From contig JBQTIR010000010.1 of NCBI GenBank assembly GCA_052387905.1, forward strand, positions 1-64,000: DNA of 64,000 nt, read 5' to 3'. Positions 22,053 to 31,304 of the stretch are shown one piece after another. Position 1 is the stretch's first letter. Every line of letters begins with the position of its first letter. The notes below the pieces were generated by a model, which did no database searches, was not told the origin of the DNA, and saw only the letters and a list, made by a program, of their open reading frames with translations. The DNA comes from JBQTII01 sp052387905 (GTDB lineage: Bacteria; Actinomycetota; Actinomycetes; Sporichthyales; Sporichthyaceae). The position numbers and the translations under genes were made by a program.

Positions 22053-24632
22053 ATGGCCACTCGTACGTCTCGCAGCGCGCCGTCGAAGTCGCGGCGCTCG
22101 GCCAAGGTGCCCGCGCAGTCGCGGGCCTTGCCGGAACGCGGTAACCAGAAGACCGCGGCGCGGCGCCTGGCCGTCTCCACGCTCAAGGTCAACCCGATCG
22201 CCGGCGTGGTGGTCAGCGTGTGGGTCGTGATCGAGGGTGCCTACCTGGCGTTCGCCTACGCGGTCGGGCGCTTGGTGCGCGGGGTAGGGCGCAGCGCCCG
22301 CGAACTCGATGCCGCCCATCGCCGCGACGGTCTCGGCCTGGCACTGATCGGGCTCTCCGTCGTCCTGGCTGCGGGGCAGTGGTGGGGCCTGGAGGGCCAC
22401 GTCGGGCGCGTCGTGCGCGCGGTGGTCGCCGGCAGCTTCGGCGCCCCCGGGCTCATCGTGCCGGTCGTCCTGGTGGCGCTGGGCTTGCGGATGCTGCGCA
22501 ACAGCGTGCCCGCCCCGACCGCACGGATCGGTATCGGGGGAGCCGCCCTCACCGTCGGTATCTGCGGCATCGTGCACGTCGCCCACGACATCCCGCTGCC
22601 GGAGGAGTCCGAGAAGCTCCGCGAGGCCGGTGGCATGGTCGGCTACCTCGCCTCGCGGCCGCTGGCCGAGGCCACCGCTCCCGCCGTGGCCGGTGTGCTG
22701 CTGGTCCTGGTCGCCATCTTCGGGCTCCTCGTGATCACCGCGACCCCGATCAACAGCATCCCCGCGCGGTTGCGCGCTCTCGCCGGACCGCTGATCGGCC
22801 CGCCCCGGGACCGCGACGCCGAGCTGACCGGGGGCACCGGGTGGTCCTGGCGGGGCGGACGCAAGCCGGACCCGGACGAGGTCTACGACATCGAGGCCGA
22901 GCCCGATCTCGCGCCCGAGCCGAAGCGGGGGCGCCGCAAGCGACGCGGGGCTGAGGCCGCAGCCGACGGACCTGGTCTCGGCGACGTGCCCTTCGACTCG
23001 CCGCTGCTGGTCAGCCCGGCCAAGCGCCGGCGGACGGCGCCCGTCGACCCCCTCGACGACGACACCCCGGTGTTCGACACCACCGCCGTCGTCGCCGTGC
23101 CCGACCTGCTGCCCGCTCCCGAGAATTCTCCGCCGCTGCGCGGTGAGCAGCTCACGCTGTCCGGGGACATCACCTACCACCTGCCCGGTCCGACGGTGCT
23201 GTCCGCAGGGACTGTGCACAAGGCCCGCAGCAAGGCCAACGACGCCGTGGTGGCCTCGCTCACCGGGGTCCTGGAGCAGTTCGACATCGACGCCGCCGTC
23301 ACCGGCTTCACCCGCGGGCCGACCGTGACCCGCTACGAGCTCGAGGTCGGGCACGGGGTCAAGGTCGAGCGGGTCACTGCGCTGGGCAAGAACATCGCGT
23401 ACGCCGTCGCCAGCGCCGACGTGCGGATTCTGTCCCCGATCCCCGGCAAGTCCGCGATCGGCGTCGAGATCCCCAACACCGACCGCGAGTGGGTGACGCT
23501 CGGCGACGTGCTGCGCTCGGACGTCGCTCGCAACGACCCGCACCCGATGCTGGTGGCGCTGGGCAAGGACGTCGAGGGCGCGATGATCTGCGCGAACCTC
23601 GCCAAGATGCCGCACATCCTGGTCGCGGGTGCCACCGGTGCCGGTAAATCCAGCTGCATCAACTCGTTGATCGTCTCGATCCTGATGCGGGCCACGCCGG
23701 AAGAAGTGCGCCTGGTCCTCATCGACCCCAAGCGGGTCGAGATGACGGCCTACGAAGGCATCCCGCACCTGATCACTCCGGTCATCACCAACCCGAAGAA
23801 GGCCGCCGAGGCCCTGGGCTGGGTCGCCCGGGAGATGGACCTGCGCTACGACGACCTGCAGGCCAGCGGGTTCAAACACATCGATGACTTCAACTCCGCG
23901 GTCCGCTCGGGCCGTCTCAAGCCGCCGCCCGGCAGCGAGCGCGTGTACACCCCGTATCCGTACCTGCTGATCATCGTGGACGAGCTCGCCGACCTGATGA
24001 TGGTCGCCCCACGTGACGTCGAGGGCCACATCCAGCGGATCACGCAGCTGGCCCGGGCCGCCGGCATCCACCTGGTGATCGCGACCCAGCGCCCTTCGGT
24101 GGACGTCGTCACCGGTCTGATCAAGGCCAACATCCCGTCCCGGCTGGCCTTTTCCACCTCCTCGCTCGCGGATTCGCGCGTCATCCTCGACCAGCCGGGC
24201 GCGGAGAAGCTCGTCGGACAGGGCGACGGGCTGTTCCTGCCGATGGGGGCCTCCAAACCGATCCGCATCCAGGGCGCGTTCGTGCCCGAGAGCGAGATCG
24301 AGGCGGTCGTCGCGCACTGCAAGGAGCAACTCGCGGCCACCTACCGCGACGACGTCACCGCCCCGGCCGGCCCGAGCAAGGACATCGACGGCGACATCGG
24401 CGACGACCTCGACCTGCTCTGCCAGGCCGCCGAGCTGGTGATCACGACGCAGTTCGGCTCGACGTCGATGCTGCAGCGCAAGCTGCGCGTCGGCTTCGCC
24501 AAGGCCGGGCGCCTGATGGACCTGATGGAGTCACGCGGCATCGTCGGGCCCTCGGAGGGCTCGAAGGCCCGCGACGTCCTGGTGCCCCCGGACGAGGTCG
24601 ACGACGTCGTCGCCGGCCTGCGCGGGCAGTGA
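22053..24632 (+). CDS. ftsK: DNA translocase FtsK/SpoIIIE
   Basis: This 859-residue septal DNA pump clears chromosome DNA from the division site. The N-terminal part (about 45-240) contains four to five transmembrane helices. A linker rich in charged residues and Pro follows, then the motor with GATGAGKSS near residue 527, VRLVLIDPKRVEM and IVDELADLMM. The C-terminal gamma winged-helix domain (about 795-859, STSMLQRKLRVGFAKAGRLMD) would read KOPS-like DNA signals. ATG 22053 is chosen from the leaderless promoter spacing; other in-frame starts upstream to 21960 exist. The stop overlaps a small membrane-protein gene. Confidence 0.95.
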   Translation: MATRTSRSAPSKSRRSAKVPAQSRALPERGNQKTAARRLAVSTLKVNPIAGVVVSVWVVIEGAYLAFAYAVGRLVRGVGRSARELDAAHRRDGLGLALIGLSVVLAAGQWWGLEGHVGRVVRAVVAGSFGAPGLIVPVVLVALGLRMLRNSVPAPTARIGIGGAALTVGICGIVHVAHDIPLPEESEKLREAGGMVGYLASRPLAEATAPAVAGVLLVLVAIFGLLVITATPINSIPARLRALAGPLIGPPRDRDAELTGGTGWSWRGGRKPDPDEVYDIEAEPDLAPEPKRGRRKRRGAEAAADGPGLGDVPFDSPLLVSPAKRRRTAPVDPLDDDTPVFDTTAVVAVPDLLPAPENSPPLRGEQLTLSGDITYHLPGPTVLSAGTVHKARSKANDAVVASLTGVLEQFDIDAAVTGFTRGPTVTRYELEVGHGVKVERVTALGKNIAYAVASADVRILSPIPGKSAIGVEIPNTDREWVTLGDVLRSDVARNDPHPMLVALGKDVEGAMICANLAKMPHILVAGATGAGKSSCINSLIVSILMRATPEEVRLVLIDPKRVEMTAYEGIPHLITPVITNPKKAAEALGWVAREMDLRYDDLQASGFKHIDDFNSAVRSGRLKPPPGSERVYTPYPYLLIIVDELADLMMVAPRDVEGHIQRITQLARAAGIHLVIATQRPSVDVVTGLIKANIPSRLAFSTSSLADSRVILDQPGAEKLVGQGDGLFLPMGASKPIRIQGAFVPESEIEAVVAHCKEQLAATYRDDVTAPAGPSKDIDGDIGDDLDLLCQAAELVITTQFGSTSMLQRKLRVGFAKAGRLMDLMESRGIVGPSEGSKARDVLVPPDEVDDVVAGLRGQ

Positions 24633-24781
24633 CTCGACGGCGGGACGAGCTCGCCGCTGCCAATCGGCGGGGGCGCATCAACGTCACGGCAGCGCTGCTG
24701 CTGGCTCTCGCCGTGCCGGGCGTGTACTTCCTGGCGATCCTGGTCGCCACCGTGATCGGGGAGTTCACCGCCGCCGGATGA
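24629..24781 (+). CDS. Small single-pass membrane protein overlapping ftsK
   Basis: This 50-residue reading frame starts with GTG in a GTGA overlap with the ftsK stop. It has a basic N-terminus (TRRRDELAAANRRGR), then a hydrophobic segment of about 25 residues (INVTAALLLALAVPGVYFLA and onward) and an acidic end. The overlap and the textbook positive-inside topology argue that it is real. No family is recognised; co-translation suggests a role with FtsK at the septum, but this is inference. Confidence 0.5.
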   Translation: MTRRRDELAAANRRGRINVTAALLLALAVPGVYFLAILVATVIGEFTAAG

Positions 24782-24886
24782 CCATTCGGCGCGTGGCTCG
24801 ACCGCCTGCCGCACGCCAGGTGACCTGCGGGTTTGTCCGCGGTTAGGGTCGGCGCGGTCCCCTGTGCACAGTGCTTGGAGCAGCCC

Positions 24887-26371
24887 ATGAGCGTCGGATT
24901 CCTCGACCGCGAGCGCACCATCGCCCCGCCCGGCTGGAGCCGGTGGCTCATTCCGCCGGCCGCGCTCTCGGTCCATCTGGCGATCGGGCAGGCGTACGCC
25001 TGGAGCGTGTTCAAGAAGCCGCTCGAGGCCACCATGCTCACCGAGAGCGAGAACCCCGGAACGCTGTCGGCACTGCCGTTCCAGCTGGGGATCGTGATGC
25101 TCGGGCTCTCCGCCGCGCTGTTCGGCACCCGGGTCGAGTCCCGCGGGCCCCGTTGGGCGATGGCGGTGTCCTCGGCGTGTTTCGTCTCGGGTCTGGCCAT
25201 CGCCGCGTTCGCGGTGAGCATCGACCAGTACTGGCTCGTGGTCGTCGGGTACGGGTTCGTCGGGGGTATCGGGCTCGGCATCGGTTATATCTCCCCGGTC
25301 TCGACGCTGATCAAGTGGTTCCCGGACCGCCCGGGACTGGCCACCGGCATCGCGATCCTCGGCTTCGGTGGGGGCGCGCTGATCGCGTCGCCGCTCTCGA
25401 CCGAACTGCTCGACCGCTTCGACGCCCTGGTGGCGACCGGTCCGAACGGCACGATTGCGCCGGACCAGGACGGCATCGCCAAGACCTTCCTGGTGATGGC
25501 ACTGATCTACGCGGTGTTCATGTCGATGAGCTACCTCCTGGTCCGGGTTCCCGCCCCGGGCTGGTCGCCGGGCAAACAAGCACCGCGGGCGGACCGGCTC
25601 CTGCAGTCCAAGGGCATGGTCTCGGCGAAGAACGCGATCAGAACCCCGCAGTTCTGGCTGCTCTGGGTGGTGCTCTGCTTCAACGTCACCGCGGGCATCG
25701 GCATCCTGGAACGCGCCTCGCCGATCTATCAGGACTTCTTCCCGGGAACCTCGGGCAAGGCCGAACTCGCCGCGGCCGCCGCGGGATTCGTCGCGATCCT
25801 GTCCCTGTCCAACGCACTCGGGCGCATCCTGTGGTCCTCGACCTCGGACTACCTGGGCCGTAAGAACATGTACCGGATGTACCTGGGTGTAGGCGCACTG
25901 CTCTACGCCTTCGTCCTGATGACGACCGACTCGAACAAGCCGATGTTCCTCGTCGCGTGCATCTTCATCCTGTCCTTCTACGGCGCGGGCTTCGCCACGA
26001 TCCCGGCCTACCTGAAAGACCTGTTCGGCACCTACCAGGTGGGCGCCATTCACGGCCGGCTGCTGACGGCCTGGTCGGTCGCCGGGGTGCTCGGTCCGCT
26101 GATCATCAACAAGATCGCGGACGAACGCATCGCGGACGGCAAGACCGGCCCAGACATCTACACCCCGTCGTTCATGATCGTCATCGTCCTGCTGGTGATC
26201 GCCTTCATCTGCAACGAACTGATCCGTCCGGTCGACCCGCGCTTCCACGAACCCGTCGACACCGCGCCCGCCAGCACCGAGACCGTCGCCGCGGCGGAGA
26301 CAGGGGATTCCGTCGCGGCGACGCTCGCCGGCCATGCCGACCCCACCCAGAAGGTAGGAAGCACATCGTGA
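24887..26371 (+). CDS. OFA family MFS transporter (oxalate/formate antiporter-like)
   Basis: This 494-residue protein has about 12 transmembrane segments, with WLIPPAALSVHLAIGQAYAW at the start and YISPVSTLIKWFPDRPGLAT between helices 4 and 5, both typical of the oxalate:formate antiporter family. ATG 24887 follows TTGGAG; a TAGGGT at 24844-24849 may be its -10. The substrate cannot be read from sequence, and many OFA members carry other monocarboxylates. A 60-residue membrane protein overlaps its stop and is probably an accessory subunit. Confidence 0.85.
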   Translation: MSVGFLDRERTIAPPGWSRWLIPPAALSVHLAIGQAYAWSVFKKPLEATMLTESENPGTLSALPFQLGIVMLGLSAALFGTRVESRGPRWAMAVSSACFVSGLAIAAFAVSIDQYWLVVVGYGFVGGIGLGIGYISPVSTLIKWFPDRPGLATGIAILGFGGGALIASPLSTELLDRFDALVATGPNGTIAPDQDGIAKTFLVMALIYAVFMSMSYLLVRVPAPGWSPGKQAPRADRLLQSKGMVSAKNAIRTPQFWLLWVVLCFNVTAGIGILERASPIYQDFFPGTSGKAELAAAAAGFVAILSLSNALGRILWSSTSDYLGRKNMYRMYLGVGALLYAFVLMTTDSNKPMFLVACIFILSFYGAGFATIPAYLKDLFGTYQVGAIHGRLLTAWSVAGVLGPLIINKIADERIADGKTGPDIYTPSFMIVIVLLVIAFICNELIRPVDPRFHEPVDTAPASTETVAAAETGDSVAATLAGHADPTQKVGSTS

Positions 26372-26550
26372 GCGTCGACACGGCCGCAACCAACCCACCC
26401 GGCAGCCTGCCGACCACCCCACCGAACACCCCACCACGCATGGACCCCAAGCTGCGGCCACTGATGGTCTTCGCCTGGATCTGGGTGGCCACGCCCTTCA
26501 GCTACGGCATCTACAAGCTGCTGCAGAAGATCGACGCCCTGTTCACCTGA
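26368..26550 (+). CDS. Small membrane partner of the OFA transporter
   Basis: This 60-residue protein starts with GTG in a GTGA overlap with the transporter stop. A Pro/Thr-rich N-terminus (PGSLPTTPPNTPPR) is followed by one transmembrane segment (about residues 32-50, PLMVFAWIWVATPFSYGIYK). Small proteins of this type accompany OFA transporters in other actinobacteria, as far as I recall, and may stabilise them. The exact role is not established. Confidence 0.6.
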   Translation: MSVDTAATNPPGSLPTTPPNTPPRMDPKLRPLMVFAWIWVATPFSYGIYKLLQKIDALFT

Positions 26551-26580
26551 GCGCAGGTCGGCCGGCCGGGCAGCTGGACC

Positions 26581-26586
26581 TAGACT
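26581..26586 (+). promoter_or_regulatory. -10 box of rimO (leaderless)
   Basis: TAGACT ends 8 bases before the rimO GTG at 26595, with no Shine-Dalgarno sequence between. The same hexamer sits before dnaG. Confidence 0.45.
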
Positions 26587-26594
26587 TGCCCGTT

Positions 26595-28181
26595 GTGACC
26601 ACTCGCGCTCGCACCACCGACGTCACCCGTCGGCGACGGACGGCGCGCCGCAGCACGGCGACCCCCGCCGTCCCTGCGCTGCCCAGCGTGGCGATGGTGA
26701 CCTTGGGCTGTGCGCGCAACGAAGTCGACTCCGAGGAACTGGCCGGCCGCCTGGCCGCCGGCGGATGGACGCTCGCCAGCGACCCCGAGCACGCCGACGT
26801 CGTGGTGGTCAACACCTGCGGCTTCGTCGAGGCGGCGAAGAAGGACAGCATCGACACCCTGCTCGCCGCCGCGGATCTCAAGGCCGATGGGACCGCGCGG
26901 GCGGTCGTCGCCGTGGGATGCCTGGCAGAGCGCTACGGCGCCGAGCTTGCCGCTGCGCTGCCCGAGACCTCGGTGCTCGGTTTCGATGACTACGGCCAGA
27001 TTGCGCAGCGGCTGCAGTCGGCGCTGCACGGACACAAGCACGTCGCCCACACCCCGCGCGACCGTCGCGCCCTGCTCCCGCTGACGCCGGTCGCGCGGCC
27101 GGGTGCCGCCGCCGGGATCTCCATCCCCGGCCACGGCAGCGAGGCGGACAACGGGGCGCACACCGCCGTCGAAGAACTTGCCGCGTGGGCCGGTCCGGGC
27201 AGCGGTCCGCGTCCGCTGCGCCGCCGGCTCGAGGGCGGGCCGGTCTCACCGCTCAAGCTGGCCTCGGGCTGTGACCGCCGGTGCACGTTCTGCGCGATCC
27301 CGAGTTTCCGCGGGGCGTTCGTCTCGCGCCGGCCCGCCGAACTGTTGGCCGAGGCAGCCTGGCTCGCCGACTCCGGGGTGCGGGAGCTGGTTCTGGTCTC
27401 GGAGAATTCGACGTCCTACGGCAAGGACCTCGGCGAGCTGCGGCTGCTCGAGATGCTGCTGCCGCGCCTGGCCGAGATCTCAGGGCTCGAGCGCATCCGG
27501 GTCAACTACCTGCAGCCGGCCGAGATGCGACCCTCGTTGATCGAGGTGCTCACCGGGACGCCCAAAGTCGTGCCCTATTTCGACCTGTCGTTCCAGCACT
27601 CCTCAGCCGACGTGCTGCGCCGGATGCGGCGCTTCGGGGACACCGACCGCTTCCTGGAGTTGGTCGCTTCGATCCGCGAACGGGCCCCGCTGGCCGGGAT
27701 CCGGACCAACGTCATCGTCGGCTTCCCCGGGGAGAGCGCCGACGACCTCGCCGAGCTGGAGCGTTTCCTGGTCGGTGCGCGCCTGGACACCGTGGGGGTG
27801 TTCGGTTACTCCGACGAGGACGGCACCGAGGCCGCGAACTTTGACGGCAAGCTCGACGCCGAGGAGATTCGCGACCGCGTCGAGGAGATCACGCGCCTGG
27901 TCGAGGAGCTCACCAACGCCCGCGCGGGTGAGCGCGTCGGCGAGACCGTCGACGTGCTCGTCGAGGAATCCGAGGAATTCCGCTACCCGGGCGCAGAGGA
28001 ATTCGGCCAGGCCTGCGCCGAGGGCCGCGGTGCCCACCAGGCGCCCGAGGTCGACGGCAACACGATCCTCGTCGGGCTCCCGGCCGGCGCCGACGCCCCC
28101 GAACCCGGCCAGTTCGTCCGGGCGCGAGTGGTCGGCACCGACGGCGTCGACCTGATCGCCACGCTGTCCGACGTCGGCTGA
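26595..28181 (+). CDS. rimO: Ribosomal protein S12 methylthiotransferase RimO
   Basis: This 528-residue radical-SAM enzyme methylthiolates an aspartate of S12. The N-terminal UPF0004 domain has cysteines in VTLGCARNEVDSEEL (C39), NTCGFVEAAKKDS and VGCLAERYG. The radical-SAM cluster is C226-x3-C230-x2-C233. It ends in a TRAM domain (about 440-528). Relative to MiaB, encoded at 48 kb, CARNEVDSEEL identifies it as RimO. A stretch of about 80 residues between the N-terminal and radical-SAM domains is long and typical of actinobacteria. The N-terminus is basic and Thr-rich. Confidence 0.95.
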   Translation: MTTRARTTDVTRRRRTARRSTATPAVPALPSVAMVTLGCARNEVDSEELAGRLAAGGWTLASDPEHADVVVVNTCGFVEAAKKDSIDTLLAAADLKADGTARAVVAVGCLAERYGAELAAALPETSVLGFDDYGQIAQRLQSALHGHKHVAHTPRDRRALLPLTPVARPGAAAGISIPGHGSEADNGAHTAVEELAAWAGPGSGPRPLRRRLEGGPVSPLKLASGCDRRCTFCAIPSFRGAFVSRRPAELLAEAAWLADSGVRELVLVSENSTSYGKDLGELRLLEMLLPRLAEISGLERIRVNYLQPAEMRPSLIEVLTGTPKVVPYFDLSFQHSSADVLRRMRRFGDTDRFLELVASIRERAPLAGIRTNVIVGFPGESADDLAELERFLVGARLDTVGVFGYSDEDGTEAANFDGKLDAEEIRDRVEEITRLVEELTNARAGERVGETVDVLVEESEEFRYPGAEEFGQACAEGRGAHQAPEVDGNTILVGLPAGADAPEPGQFVRARVVGTDGVDLIATLSDVG

Positions 28182-28185
28182 GCAG

Positions 28186-28824
28186 ATGTTCGACGCCACA
28201 CCGCCGCCTGCCTCCGCCGTGGGCCGGGTGCCGGCCGTCCCGGCCGATCACCTGGCCGACCCCGTCACCCAGGCCGGTGCCTGGAATCTGGCCAACGGAC
28301 TGACTGCCTTCCGGCTGCTGCTGGTCCCGGTGTTCCTGATGGCGCTGCTGGCCGAGGACGGCAACAGCGACGGCTGGCGATGGGCCGCTTGGGGAGTTTT
28401 CGCGCTCGCGTCGTTCACCGACACGATGGACGGCCGGGTCGCCCGCCGGCGCGGGACCGTGACCGATTTCGGCAAGATCGCCGACCCGATCGCGGACAAG
28501 GCACTGACCGGTGCGGCCCTGATCGCGCTCAGTTCGATGGACGAGCTCCCGTGGGCGGTGACCGCGCTGATCCTGACCCGCGAGGTCGGCGTGACGTTGC
28601 TGCGGTTCTGGGTGATCCGCCACGGCGTGATCCCGGCCAGCCGCGGCGGCAAGGTCAAGAGCCTGGTCCTGGGCGTGGCGATCGGGCTCTATGTGCTGCC
28701 CTTCAACGGGTTCGGTCAGGACATCGCGACGGGGTTGATGGCCCTCGCCGTCGTGGTCGTGGTCGTCACCGGAATCGACTACGTGGCGCGCGCCCTGCGG
28801 CTGCGGCGGGAATCGGTGCGGTGA
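28186..28824 (+). CDS. pgsA: CDP-diacylglycerol-glycerol-3-phosphate 3-phosphatidyltransferase
   Basis: This 212-residue integral membrane enzyme is of the CDP-alcohol phosphatidyltransferase family and makes phosphatidylglycerol phosphate. The motif D82-G-x2-A-R-x8-G-x3-D-x3-D is complete (DGRVARRRG followed by GKIADPIAD). Several transmembrane helices are visible, including FRLLLVPVFLMALL and TALILTREVGVTLLRFWVI. It starts 4 bases after rimO and is followed by cinA after 7 bases. The rimO-pgsA-cinA-clgR order is widely conserved in actinobacteria. Confidence 0.93.
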   Translation: MFDATPPPASAVGRVPAVPADHLADPVTQAGAWNLANGLTAFRLLLVPVFLMALLAEDGNSDGWRWAAWGVFALASFTDTMDGRVARRRGTVTDFGKIADPIADKALTGAALIALSSMDELPWAVTALILTREVGVTLLRFWVIRHGVIPASRGGKVKSLVLGVAIGLYVLPFNGFGQDIATGLMALAVVVVVVTGIDYVARALRLRRESVR

Positions 28825-28831
28825 AGCGCCC

Positions 28832-30076
28832 GTGCTGACCGGGCCGCGGGTCGAGCTGATCACCGTCGGCGACGAGCTGCTGTCCGGGCTGGTGCTCAAC
28901 TCCAACGTCGGCCGCGTCGCCGACGCGCTCTCGGCCGTCGGGCTTGCGCTGTCCGTGGTCACCGACGTCGGCGACGACGTCGAGGAGATCTGCGCGGCGG
29001 TGCGGGCCGCATGCGCGCGGGCGGACCTGGTGCTCTGCAGCGGGGGCCTGGGGCCGACCTCGGACGATCTGACGCGCGACGCCCTCGCGGTCACCGCCGG
29101 CGTGGACCTGCGGCGGGACGCCGGTGTCGAGGCCGACGTGCGTGCCCGCTACGCGGCGTGGAACCTGGTGATGCCGGAATCCGCGGTGCGGCAGGCTGAC
29201 GTTCCCGTCGGTGCGCAGCTGCTGACCAACCCGCGCGGGACGGCACCAGGGCTGCGGATGCGCATCGGCTCCGCCCAGGTCTTCGCGTTGCCCGGTGTCC
29301 CCGGGGAGCTGACGGCGATGCTCGCCGAGGTGATCGTGCCGATCCTCGCCGCGGATCGCCCTGGCTCCGCGCCGGCGAGTGTGACGCTGCGCGTCGCCCT
29401 CATGGGGGAGTCCACCATCGCGCAGTCGCTGAGCGCGATCCAGGCTGACGCGGAGTCAGACGGGGTGCGCTTCGCCTACCTGCCGTCGGTCGGCGACGTC
29501 CGGGTGCGGCTGGGCGGCCCGGCAGACGCCGTGGCCCGGGCTGCCTCGGCCGCTCGCGAGGTGCTCGGCGGGGCCGTCTACTCCGCCGACGGACGCGGCC
29601 TGGACGTCGTGCTGCACGAGTTGCTACGCGAGCGCGGCGCGACGGTCGCGGTCGCGGAGTCCCTGACCGGCGGCATGGTGGGCGCGGCGCTCACCGAGGC
29701 CGCGGGGGCCTCGGCGACCTTCCTCGGCGGTGCGGTGGTCTACGCAACCGCGGCGAAGGCAGAACTCGGGGTGGATGCTGCGCTGTTGGCCGAACGCGGG
29801 CCCGTCGATTCCGACGTCGCCGGCGCCCTCGCGGAAGCGGTCCGTGAGCGGTTCGGGTCGAGCTACGGCGTGGCGACGACCGGGGTTGCCGGCCCGGATT
29901 CGGTCGGGGAGTACGCGGCGGGGACAGTGTTCGTTGCGGTGGCCGGACCCGAGCGCACCCGGGTGCTGCGCCACGACCTTCCCCCGCGCCGGGACTTCGT
30001 GCGCGCGCTCGCCGTTGTGGCGGCTCTCGATCTGCTCCGGCGGGAACTCCTCGGCCTCCCTGATCACAAACTGTGA
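28832..30076 (+). CDS. cinA: CinA family protein (nicotinamide-nucleotide amidase/COG1058 fusion)
   Basis: This 414-residue two-domain protein has an N-terminal MoCF/COG1058 domain (about 1-170, ELITVGDELLSG, CSGGLGPTSDDLTR) and a C-terminal CinA/PncC amidase domain (about 255-410, AVAESLTGGMVG, GVAGPD). In other bacteria the C-terminal domain deamidates nicotinamide mononucleotide and the N-terminal domain can act as an ADP-ribose pyrophosphatase. GTG 28832 gives the family start. It is co-directional with pgsA and clgR. Confidence 0.93.
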   Translation: MLTGPRVELITVGDELLSGLVLNSNVGRVADALSAVGLALSVVTDVGDDVEEICAAVRAACARADLVLCSGGLGPTSDDLTRDALAVTAGVDLRRDAGVEADVRARYAAWNLVMPESAVRQADVPVGAQLLTNPRGTAPGLRMRIGSAQVFALPGVPGELTAMLAEVIVPILAADRPGSAPASVTLRVALMGESTIAQSLSAIQADAESDGVRFAYLPSVGDVRVRLGGPADAVARAASAAREVLGGAVYSADGRGLDVVLHELLRERGATVAVAESLTGGMVGAALTEAAGASATFLGGAVVYATAAKAELGVDAALLAERGPVDSDVAGALAEAVRERFGSSYGVATTGVAGPDSVGEYAAGTVFVAVAGPERTRVLRHDLPPRRDFVRALAVVAALDLLRRELLGLPDHKL

Positions 30077-30247
30077 CATGCGGTGCCCATGGGACACACG
30101 TGGGTACAGAGCGTGACGAAAAGACGGGAAAATTCGGCTCAGGGAGGAACACGTCGCGGACTCATCGCCGCAGGCCCGGGGCTGCGGGTACCGTAAGGAC
30201 CAGCTTCTTCAGGTGCAAGGTCGGGCGCGAACGGGTAGGAGGTGGCC

Positions 30248-30580
30248 GTGGTTCTGCTGCGAAGCCTCCTCGGCGACGTGCTCCGTCGTCGTCGCCAGGG
30301 CCAGGGCCGCACGCTGCGTGAGGTGTCCGCGCTGGCCCGGGTCTCGCTCGGGTACCTCTCCGAGGTCGAGCGCGGCCAGAAGGAAGCCTCCTCTGAACTG
30401 CTCGCGGCCATCTGCGACGCCCTCGGGGTGGCCATGTCCGACCTGCTGCGGGATGTCAGCGACGCGCTCGCACATGCCGAGCTCGCCCAGACCCCGACCC
30501 TGCGCTCCCTGGGGACGGTGCCGAACGCGGTGGCCGTGGTACCGGTCGGTTCGCGTCCCGAGGTCGTCGCCGCCGCCTGA
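30248..30580 (+). CDS. clgR: ClgR-type helix-turn-helix regulator
   Basis: This 110-residue XRE-family protein is known in actinobacteria for activating clp protease genes and some DNA-repair genes. The HTH (about 15-65) reads TLREVSALARVSLGYLSEVE, followed by RGQKEASSELLAAICDALG, the ClgR signature. GTG 30248 is preferred to GTG 30242 because AGGAGG lies 5 bases upstream. A TACCGT -10 (30189-30194) lies upstream. The protein ends in a Val/Ala-rich tail; ClgR proteins often have C-terminal degrons, so this VAAA-type end may be one. Confidence 0.88.
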   Translation: MVLLRSLLGDVLRRRRQGQGRTLREVSALARVSLGYLSEVERGQKEASSELLAAICDALGVAMSDLLRDVSDALAHAELAQTPTLRSLGTVPNAVAVVPVGSRPEVVAAA

Positions 30581-30596
30581 CCGGCGCGAGCATCAG

Positions 30597-31283
30597 CTAC
30601 TGCGCGAAGACGCAGAACTCGTTCCCGTCCGGATCCGCCAGGACGTCCCAGCGGCAGTCCTCGCCCTTGGGCAGGAGCAGTCTGGCGCCGGCCTCCACGA
30701 GTTCGTCGGTATCGCCGATGACATCCCAGTGCACGCGGTTCTTGACCGACTTGGGCTCCGGGACCGGGACGAACACCAGCGCATCGAAGGGTGCACCGGG
30801 CACTGGTTCCAGCCAGGAGTAGGAACGAAGCGTCGGCCCATGGATGGCGGTGTCGAAGGAGTCCGACTGCACGTCGACACCGAGTACCTCGCCCCACCAA
30901 CGGGCGATGGGCGCGGGGTCGATGGCGTCGACGACGATTTCGTAGAGCCGGTACGCGGCAATCTCCGCACGCACGAACGCGCAGATCTCCTGACCTTCCG
31001 GATCGCGCAGGACGGTCCAGCGCAGCGGTGCCTGATCGGGCACGATCGTGGCGCCGAGTGCGACCAGGTCAGCCACCGCACGGGTGTGCACGTCGAGGTG
31101 CACCCGGTTCTTGGCGGTCTTTGGCTCGGGCACCTGGTTGATCCATACGGTGTGCTGAGGTGTCGGCCCCACCAGTCCGTCGTGCCGATTGTCGGTCAGC
31201 CCGAGTACCTCGGCGTAGAAGGTGGCGAGCCGGGATTCCTCGGCGGCATCGATGCACAGGTCCTTGTAGGTTGCTAGCGCCAT
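30597..31283 (-). CDS. Two-domain VOC (glyoxalase/bleomycin-resistance fold) protein
   Basis: This 228-residue protein is made of two tandem VOC repeats. The first begins TYKDLCIDAAEESRLATFYA and the second AYRLYEIVVDAIDPAPIARW. Each repeat carries KNRVHLDVH or KNRVHWDV and a DPEGQEICAF or DPDGNEFCVF end. The fold is used by many enzymes and binding proteins; the substrate is unknown. A TAGCGT -10 (31291-31296, minus strand) ends 7 bases before the ATG, suggesting a leaderless transcript. Confidence 0.8.
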   Translation of the reverse strand: MALATYKDLCIDAAEESRLATFYAEVLGLTDNRHDGLVGPTPQHTVWINQVPEPKTAKNRVHLDVHTRAVADLVALGATIVPDQAPLRWTVLRDPEGQEICAFVRAEIAAYRLYEIVVDAIDPAPIARWWGEVLGVDVQSDSFDTAIHGPTLRSYSWLEPVPGAPFDALVFVPVPEPKSVKNRVHWDVIGDTDELVEAGARLLLPKGEDCRWDVLADPDGNEFCVFAQ

Positions 31284-31290
31284 GATCCCG

Positions 31291-31296
31291 ACGCTA
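31291..31296 (-). promoter_or_regulatory. -10 box of the VOC protein gene (leaderless)
   Basis: TAGCGT on the minus strand ends 7 bases before the ATG at 31283, with no ribosome-binding site between. Confidence 0.45.
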
Positions 31297-31304
31297 CCTG
31301 CGAC

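Noticed and set aside
24341..26461. 706-codon minus-strand frame opposite the MFS transporter
   Set aside because: The protein is R/D/G-rich with no recognisable fold; it is an antisense shadow of the transporter.
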